Part shown: in pieces, positions 6,218 to 10,859 of the stretch | Numbering within the stretch: the first letter of the stretch is position 1 | Layout of the letters: each line of letters starts with the position of its first letter | DNA from: Rhodobacter sp. | GTDB lineage: Bacteria; Pseudomonadota; Alphaproteobacteria; Rhodobacterales; Rhodobacteraceae | Reading direction: 5' to 3' | Assembly: GCA_013824055.1 (NCBI GenBank) | Contig: PNNE01000223.1 | Coordinates: forward strand, 1-10,859 | Length of the DNA stretch: 10,859 nucleotides | Notes under the pieces: generated by a model | The model's input: only the letters and a program-made list of their open reading frames with translations | What the model was told of the DNA's origin: nothing | Database searches by the model: none | Program-made: the position numbers and the translations under genes

Positions 6218-7086
6218 CAGCCCTTCCGAAGCTTCGGCCCACCGCAGATGGCGTTGTCGATCTTGCCGATGGCCGCGGTGTCCTTGCCGGCATAATCCAC
6301 CGCCCCAAGGATCGTCTGGATCGCCGCAAGCCGCGCGCGCTTCTTGTCGTCGGACAGGATCACCGTCCAGGGCGCGTGGCTGAAATGGGTCTTTGCCATC
6401 GTCTCGTCGATGGCCGCGCAGTAGTCGTCCCACCTGGCCAGCCCGTCCACGTCGATCTGGCTCAGCTTCCACTGCTTCAGAAGGTCGCCTTCGCGGTCGA
6501 GGAAGCGCCTCAGCTGTTCGGCCCGGCCGACCTCGAGCCAGAGCTTCAGGAAGACGATGCCCTCGTCGACGATCATCTGCTCAAATTCCGGCAGCTGCTT
6601 GAAGAACTTCGCGCGCTCTTCGGGTTTGCAGAAGCCGAAGACATGCTCGATCATCGCGCGGTTGTACCAGCTGCGGTCATAAAGCGCGACTTCGCCCCTG
6701 GCGGGGAACCAGTCGACATAGCGCTGGAAGTACCATTGCTGGCTTTCCCGTTCGGTCGGCTTCGACAGCGCCACGACATAGGCCTGCCGGGGGTTCAGGT
6801 TTTCCGTCACCGCCTTGAGCGTGCCACCCTTGCCGGCGGCATCGCGGCCCTCGAACACCACGATCAACCGCTTGCCCGAGGCCTTCAGCCCCGCCTGCAT
6901 CTTGGCAAGCTCGATCTGCAACGCGTCCATGTGGGCGCCGTAGTCCTTGGCCTTCATCTCCTCGCGGTAGGGGTAGGAGGCGGTCAGGATGTCGTCCTTG
7001 CCCGCAGTCTCGATCGCCTTGCGCACCTCGACCGGGGCGCCCTCGCGGAGGTAGCGGCTGATCGCGCCGTCGAAGGGTAGGGCCAT
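6217..7086 (-). CDS. ppk2: polyphosphate kinase 2 (PPK2)
   Basis: Cytosolic kinase that transfers phosphate between inorganic polyphosphate and nucleotides, usually favouring NTP formation from NDP in one-domain class I enzymes. The 289 residues match that class. Key motifs: Walker A GRDAAGKGG (80-88) after RLIVVFE, Walker B VALYDRSWYNR (133-143) with Asp137, and the lid region from about 145 to 215 (HVFGFC, FLKLWLEVGRAEQLRRF). The QWYFQRYVDWFPARGE stretch is typical. Start: ATG at 7086 has AGGAGG eight bases upstream; the longer open frame to 7266 runs into the preceding gene. It lies 43 nt after the hydrolase gene and its stop overlaps the TetR start. Preference for ADP or GDP cannot be read from these motifs with confidence. 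Confidence 0.94.
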   Translation of the reverse strand: MALPFDGAISRYLREGAPVEVRKAIETAGKDDILTASYPYREEMKAKDYGAHMDALQIELAKMQAGLKASGKRLIVVFEGRDAAGKGGTLKAVTENLNPRQAYVVALSKPTERESQQWYFQRYVDWFPARGEVALYDRSWYNRAMIEHVFGFCKPEERAKFFKQLPEFEQMIVDEGIVFLKLWLEVGRAEQLRRFLDREGDLLKQWKLSQIDVDGLARWDDYCAAIDETMAKTHFSHAPWTVILSDDKKRARLAAIQTILGAVDYAGKDTAAIGKIDNAICGGPKLRKG

Positions 7087-7129
7087 CTGAATCCTCCTTG
7101 CAGTGCCGCCAGTATGGCGATTGGGCCGG

Positions 7130-8062
7130 TCAGCGCAATGCGGCGCGAAGGGTGGCGGCGATGACGAGGGAGGGGTGGCTGTGGTGCGGCATGTGGCCCG
7201 CGCCGGGGATGACGGTGATCGTGGCGTCGGGCAGCAGGTGCGACAGGGGCGCCGAGTGGATATCAAGCGGCACGATGGTATCGGCTGTGCCGTGGATCAG
7301 CTCGACCGGCAGGGTGAGCGAGGGGTAGTGCTGCTCCATCGTTACCAGTTCGGCCCGCAGGGCGTTCACCTGGGCCACGTTGGCGGCCAGAGTCTCGCGC
7401 CGCAGGGTCAGGGCGGTGCCGAGGAAGTCCTCATAGCCCTTCGGGACCGGGTCGGGGGCAAAGACCGCGCCGATTGCGCTGCGGACATAACTGTCCGGCA
7501 CCAGGGCCGAGGCGAGCGGGATGGCCAGCGCCCGACCGACGGGGTTGTCGGTCAGCCGATACCAGGGGTCCAGCTTGCCGGGCCAGGGCATCGAGGGGCT
7601 GCCAACCAGCACCAGTGCCCTCGGCCCCCCGTCCAGTGCCCAGGCAAGAGCGACCGCGCCGCCGTAGCTTTGGCCCAGGACGATGGGGTCGGTGACACCC
7701 AGCTGCGCGACCCCCGCCTTGATGAAACGCGCCTGGGCCAGCAGGCTGGTTTCGTCCAGCGCATCGGAGTGGCCAAGGCCGGGGCGGTCCACGACGGTCA
7801 CGCGGAACCGGTCTGCCAGCTGGTCGCGCAAGGCGAAGGTCAGGTCGCGCAGGGACCCGCTGGCGCCGTGAAGCATCACCAGGTCGGGGCCCTGGCCCTT
7901 CATCTCGTAATGCAGGCGCTTGCCGTCCACGGTCACGAAGGACCCCGAGGGCGGGTAGGCCGCCTCTGCCGCCGCCTCGCGCGCCGAGGCCCGCCAGTGG
8001 GTGACACCGGCAAGGGCTGCGACGGCGATGAGGAAACTAGCGGCCAATCTCTTCGATATCAT
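7130..8062 (-). CDS. alpha/beta hydrolase with N-terminal membrane anchor or signal
   Basis: Serine hydrolase of 310 residues with a complete triad: nucleophile Ser132 in GQSYGG, Asp261 in HGTADTIVP and His290 in GAGHMPH. The oxyanion-region HGASGS lies at 65-70 and VVDRPGLGHSD at 90-100. The first 22 residues (MISKRL then a run of Ala, Leu, Ile, Val) form a basic-plus-hydrophobic segment, so the enzyme is probably exported or anchored in the inner membrane facing the periplasm; no lipobox Cys is seen. The start at 8062 is chosen because it yields this segment; it lies 26 nt inside the end of metAA, and the ribosome site is weak. The substrate is unknown. Esterase, lactonase or haloperoxidase-like relatives share this fold, so a narrower name is not justified. 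Confidence 0.88.
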   Translation of the reverse strand: MISKRLAASFLIAVAALAGVTHWRASAREAAAEAAYPPSGSFVTVDGKRLHYEMKGQGPDLVMLHGASGSLRDLTFALRDQLADRFRVTVVDRPGLGHSDALDETSLLAQARFIKAGVAQLGVTDPIVLGQSYGGAVALAWALDGGPRALVLVGSPSMPWPGKLDPWYRLTDNPVGRALAIPLASALVPDSYVRSAIGAVFAPDPVPKGYEDFLGTALTLRRETLAANVAQVNALRAELVTMEQHYPSLTLPVELIHGTADTIVPLDIHSAPLSHLLPDATITVIPGAGHMPHHSHPSLVIAATLRAALR

Positions 8063-8954
8063 AGGGCGTTGACTGGTAGATCTCGTTGATCCAGTTGCCA
8101 TATAGCAGGTGGGCGTGGCTTCTCCAGCGATTGAGCGGCGGCATCGCGGGGTTGTCATCGGGGTAGTAGTTCAGGGGCACGTTGATCGGGGTGCCATTGG
8201 CCACGTCGCGGTCATACTCCTGCTTCAGCGTGTCGCTGTCGTATTCGAAGTGGTTGAAGATATAGAGCGCGCGGTGGGCGGCATCCTCGACCAGACAGGG
8301 GCCGACTTCGTCCGATCCAAGCAGGGTCTTCAGGCCGGGGGCGGCGTCGATCTCGGCCTGGCGCATCTCGGTCCAGCGCGAGACCGGAATGACGAAGTCA
8401 TCCGAGAAGCCGCGAAGATAGGGCGAGGTCGGGCACAGGTTCTGGTGACGGAAGCAGCCGAAGGCCTTGGCCGGCAGCATGTGCTTTTTCACGCCGTGGA
8501 AGTGGTTGATCATCGCCATCCCGCCCCAGCAGACGCCGAAGGTGGACTGCACATGGGTCTGGGTCCAGTCCATCACCTCGCACAGCTCGTCCCAATAGGT
8601 GACGTCCTCGAACGCCAGGTGCTCGATGGGCGCGCCGGTGATGATCAGGCCGTCGAACTTCTCGCGCTTCACCGCCTGGAACGACCGGTAGAAGGTCGCC
8701 ATGTGCTCGGCGGCGGTGTTCCTTGTCTCGTGGCTGGACATGCGGATCAGCTGCAGGTCGATCTGCAGCGGCGTGGCACCGATCAGCCGCGCGAACTGGT
8801 TTTCCGTCTGGATCTTCTTCGGCATCAGGTTCAGCAGGCCGATCCGCAGGGGCCGGATGTCCTGATGCGCGGCACGGGTCGGCGACATGACCATGACGCC
8901 CTCGGACCGCAGCACGTCAAAGGCGGGCAGGGTTTCGGGCAAGGTGATCGGCAT
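8037..8954 (-). CDS. metAA: homoserine O-acetyltransferase, MetA family
   Basis: Activates L-homoserine by O-acylation, the first committed step of methionine synthesis in the cytosol. The 305 residues match the MetA family, and the known functional positions align without gaps: acyl-enzyme Cys142 (FGVCWGG), Lys163, Ser192, catalytic His235 and Glu237 (FNHFEYD) and Arg249. Residue 111 is Glu (TGAPIE); in studied family members Glu here goes with acetyl-CoA and Gly with succinyl-CoA, so acetyl transfer is inferred. Start: ATG at 8954 has AAGGA eight bases upstream and gives the standard N-terminus MPITLPETLPAFDVL; an upstream in-frame start at 9029 would overlap the preceding gene. It sits 61 nt after the P-loop gene and overlaps the hydrolase start. 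I see no SAM riboswitch in the short leader. Confidence 0.96.
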   Translation of the reverse strand: MPITLPETLPAFDVLRSEGVMVMSPTRAAHQDIRPLRIGLLNLMPKKIQTENQFARLIGATPLQIDLQLIRMSSHETRNTAAEHMATFYRSFQAVKREKFDGLIITGAPIEHLAFEDVTYWDELCEVMDWTQTHVQSTFGVCWGGMAMINHFHGVKKHMLPAKAFGCFRHQNLCPTSPYLRGFSDDFVIPVSRWTEMRQAEIDAAPGLKTLLGSDEVGPCLVEDAAHRALYIFNHFEYDSDTLKQEYDRDVANGTPINVPLNYYPDDNPAMPPLNRWRSHAHLLYGNWINEIYQSTPYDIEEIGR

Positions 8955-9015
8955 GGTCGGGGTCCTTGGGGCCAGAGGGCCATGAGCTAGGGGTTCGGTG
9001 TCAGGGTTGCAAGGC

Positions 9016-9873
9016 TCAGGCGCGGTCAATGGCCCGCGCCATGAGTGCGTCGAAGTCCTGTGCGCGCGCGACCTCGCCGACCTCCTCGGCCGTGACGGTC
9101 ACACCCCAGCGCGCCATCGCGGCATAGCGCGGCTGGCGGTGGGCCAGGGCGCGGGCATAGGTCCAGCGGACGAAGTGGTCTGGATCGCAGGTTTCCTCGG
9201 TCACATGATGGGTTGCGCGGTATTCTTCCCACGCCGCATGAAGAAAGTGCGGCTGATAATACATCGGCTTCGGCGCGCGGTCGAAGCGGCGGACGAGTTC
9301 CGCGGTATGGGCGTCCGAGCCCTTGATCCAGACCATCAGCAGCGTCTGGGAGAGCTGCTTCATCACCGGGTCCGCCGGGTCCTCGGCCTCGACCACCTCG
9401 CAGATCGAGCCGGAGGTGTCGCAGACGAAGTTCGGGTAGCCGTAGATTTCCTCGGCCCGCTCCATGAAGCGGGCGGTGTCCAGGGTGGCGGCCACTTCGG
9501 CCGCTCGGTGCTGGTCCTGGCGCTTCATGTATTCGGCGAACGGCACGCCGCCCTTGGCCGGATCGCCCGGCTTGCCAAGGTAGGTCGACAGCGGGGCCAG
9601 ATTGTCGAAGGTGATGTTCGACGCGATGTAGACGCTGTCGGTCATCAGCAGGTCGCGCAGCAGCGGGACCTTCATCGCCTCGCGCTTGAAGTTGTCGGCG
9701 ATGTATTCACCCATGTAGCGGGTGCCGATCCGGTAATCGACCGAATAGTGGAACCAGTCGCCGTGATCGCGCAGAAGGGTGGAGAGGTAGGTCTTGCCAA
9801 GCCCCGACATGCCGAACAGCATGACCCGCTTGGCATGGGCCTTCAGGTAGTCTGAACCGGACCGGTAGATCAT
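9016..9873 (-). CDS. uncharacterised P-loop NTPase upstream of metAA
   Basis: A 285-residue soluble protein with an N-terminal P-loop, GMSGLGKT at 21-28, after a beta strand (KRVMLF), an arrangement like small-molecule kinases or AAA-type NTPases. Other striking segments are HYSVDYRIGTRYMGEYIADNFKREAMKVP (43-70, only key parts cited: VDYRIG and NFKREA), DSVYIASNITFDNL (79-92), a Walker-B-like FVCDTSGSICEV (149-160) and RRFDRAPKPMYYQP (195-208). I recall homologues annotated only as 'ATPase' in Rhodobacterales, with no assigned function. The start at 9873 has GAGG about eight bases upstream, and the P-loop then falls at the expected place. First gene of the five-gene minus-strand run, 61 nt before metAA; a role linked to methionine or CoA-type metabolism is only a guess from context. 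Confidence 0.85.
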   Translation of the reverse strand: MIYRSGSDYLKAHAKRVMLFGMSGLGKTYLSTLLRDHGDWFHYSVDYRIGTRYMGEYIADNFKREAMKVPLLRDLLMTDSVYIASNITFDNLAPLSTYLGKPGDPAKGGVPFAEYMKRQDQHRAAEVAATLDTARFMERAEEIYGYPNFVCDTSGSICEVVEAEDPADPVMKQLSQTLLMVWIKGSDAHTAELVRRFDRAPKPMYYQPHFLHAAWEEYRATHHVTEETCDPDHFVRWTYARALAHRQPRYAAMARWGVTVTAEEVGEVARAQDFDALMARAIDRA

Positions 9874-9894
9874 CGCGTCACCTCATCGCGGCCT

Positions 9895-9923
9895 CTGTTA
9901 GCGGCGCGCGGGGCGTTCCACAA
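9895..9923 (-). promoter_or_regulatory. weak candidate promoter for the five-gene minus-strand run
   Basis: On the minus strand TTGTGG (9918-9923) and TAACAG (9895-9900) stand 17 bases apart, just after the terminator of the preceding gene and about 20 bases before the P-loop gene's ATG. Each box matches consensus at only about half its positions. The location is right; the sequence support is weak. Confidence 0.28.
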
Positions 9924-9925
9924 CG

Positions 9926-9953
9926 AAAAACCCCGCCACGACGGGCGGGGTTT
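9926..9953 (-). terminator. Rho-independent terminator of the outer-membrane protein gene
   Basis: Nine-base-pair perfect stem AACCCCGCC/GGCGGGGTT (9929-9937 with 9944-9952) with a six-base loop. On the minus strand it ends in a run of five T residues (complement of A9926-A9930). It lies about 25 nt after the barrel gene's stop and separates that gene from the five-gene run. Confidence 0.9.
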
Positions 9954-9976
9954 GCCAGGCTGAGCCGGCCGATGGT

Positions 9977-10859
9977 TCAGAACAAGTAGCCGATCCGGAC
10001 GCCAACGCCGACACCGGAGTTGTCGGTGAATCTGCCACTGACGATGTTGGTGGTCGCGTCGCCCAACTCGACGTAGCGGACGCCGCCGGTGATCTTCAGG
10101 TTGTCACGGGTGTAGGTCGCCGCCAGACCGATGCTGCGGAAGCCGTCAGTCGGGCCAAGGTTGCCGGTGAGTTCCCCATCGGACGGTTCGTAGCCAAGGG
10201 TCACGGCCCCCGACCAGGTTTCGTTGAACCGACGACCGATGCCCAGGTTATAGGTGATGCGGTCCTCGGGGTAGCTGACCAGCGGGATCGGAAAGGGGTA
10301 GTTCGGCGGGTCGATGACGAACTCGCTCCAGTCCACCCAGCGGATCGAGCCGAACAGCAGCGTGTCCTTGGCGATGCCGGTCTGGAATTCCAGGTTCACC
10401 GACTGCGGGATCTCGGTGTCGAAACCTGCCGGGGGAAAGCCAGCCTCGACGGATTCAAGGCTGTGGGTGATGGCCGAGTTGTAGGTCAGCGCGACGCGGG
10501 CAGCGATTTCTGGCTTTTCCCAAGCCAAGCCGACGACATAGCCCAATTCGGAATCGTAGTTCGTCTCCATCGTGTAACCGCCGGTAAGGCCCACTTCGCC
10601 ATGTACCGTCTGGTAGCGCAGGCCACCGTAGACCGAGACGTTGTTTTCGAAGCTGTACCGCACGAGGGCGGTTATCGCGCTGGAGGTCAGCTTGGCCGTT
10701 GATCCGGCAAGAGGATAGCTGCCAGGACCAGGAGTACCGGGATAGGCCACATCTGCCCCGATCGGCTGGTCAAGGACCATCGCGAAATCCAGGCGTTCGC
10801 CGATGTCCATCTTGTAGCCAAGGCTCCAGCTGTTGAAGCTGGGCGCCATGTCGCCCGAA
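9977..10859 (-). CDS. FadL/OmpP1-type outer-membrane transporter, C-terminal part (5' end outside window)
   Basis: Outer-membrane beta-barrel protein of the OmpP1/FadL/TodX family, which lets long-chain fatty acids and other hydrophobic compounds cross the outer membrane. About 294 residues are visible and the frame stays open through the window edge, so the ATG at 10849 is internal and the signal peptide and N-terminal hatch are missing. The visible part alternates hydrophobic and polar residues as in amphipathic strands, with typical pieces such as YSFENNVSVYGGLRYQ, WVDWSEF, YNLGIGRRFNETWSGAVTLGYEPSD and a final strand VGVRIGYLF; the terminal Phe is the usual signal for barrel insertion by BamA. 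A strong terminator follows, so it ends its own transcript. The family is fairly secure; the substrate is unknown. Confidence 0.86.
   Translation of the reverse strand, partial: SGDMAPSFNSWSLGYKMDIGERLDFAMVLDQPIGADVAYPGTPGPGSYPLAGSTAKLTSSAITALVRYSFENNVSVYGGLRYQTVHGEVGLTGGYTMETNYDSELGYVVGLAWEKPEIAARVALTYNSAITHSLESVEAGFPPAGFDTEIPQSVNLEFQTGIAKDTLLFGSIRWVDWSEFVIDPPNYPFPIPLVSYPEDRITYNLGIGRRFNETWSGAVTLGYEPSDGELTGNLGPTDGFRSIGLAATYTRDNLKITGGVRYVELGDATTNIVSGRFTDNSGVGVGVRIGYLF

Noticed and set aside
6218..6472. N-terminal extension of the TetR-type protein
   Set aside because: The open frame continues upstream but is the shadow of the PPK2 gene; the family N-terminus begins at the ATG at 6217.
8955..9015. 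SAM-II riboswitch ahead of metAA
   Set aside because: Such elements are common before metA in alphaproteobacteria and a loose TTGCAA and TAGCTCA are present, but the leader is only 61 nt and the A/U-rich pseudoknot core and P1 pairing are absent.

Overview
The window looks like chromosomal DNA of a GC-rich alphaproteobacterium, most likely a member of the Rhodobacterales (Paracoccus/Rhodobacter type). The pointers are the C-terminus of ribosomal protein S9, the strong G/C preference at third codon positions, the Arg-rich DUF1127 protein, and a metA-type homoserine acyltransferase beside a P-loop protein that I associate with this order. The genus is an inference. I see no tRNA, rRNA, insertion sequence, CRISPR array or prophage.

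Left part (1-2600): the 3' end of rpsI runs in from the left and ends in two stem-loops, the second a canonical terminator. Facing it is a small minus-strand DUF1127 gene with its own terminator. Divergent from that gene is a MocR-type regulator (GntR DNA-binding domain fused to an aminotransferase-like domain). The two share a short intergenic region with a palindrome, an arrangement that recalls the E. coli yjiR-yjiS pair. An 86-residue protein of unknown function follows.

Middle (2593-5510): three translationally coupled plus-strand genes encode a spermidine/putrescine-type ABC importer, in the order permease, permease, ATPase. No periplasmic binding protein is present. A possible promoter with a perfect 12-bp palindrome over its -10 lies upstream. 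The operon ends in two exact 25-bp tandem copies of a GC-rich hairpin plus a third hairpin.

Right part (5606-10859, all minus strand, described in transcription order): a FadL/OmpP1-type outer-membrane barrel protein, cut by the window edge, ends in a strong terminator. Then come five closely packed co-directional genes: an uncharacterised P-loop NTPase, metAA (homoserine O-acetyltransferase, methionine synthesis), a membrane-anchored alpha/beta hydrolase, a polyphosphate kinase 2 and a TetR-family regulator. Gaps of 61 and 43 nt and overlaps of 26 and 1 nt suggest one transcription unit converging on the ABC operon.

Most of the region is ordinary chromosomal housekeeping and transport. The points most worth following are the unknown P-loop protein beside metAA, the MocR/DUF1127 divergent pair, the orphan importer with its operator-like palindrome, and the tandem hairpin repeats. 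I did not find convincing evidence of a wholly new system.
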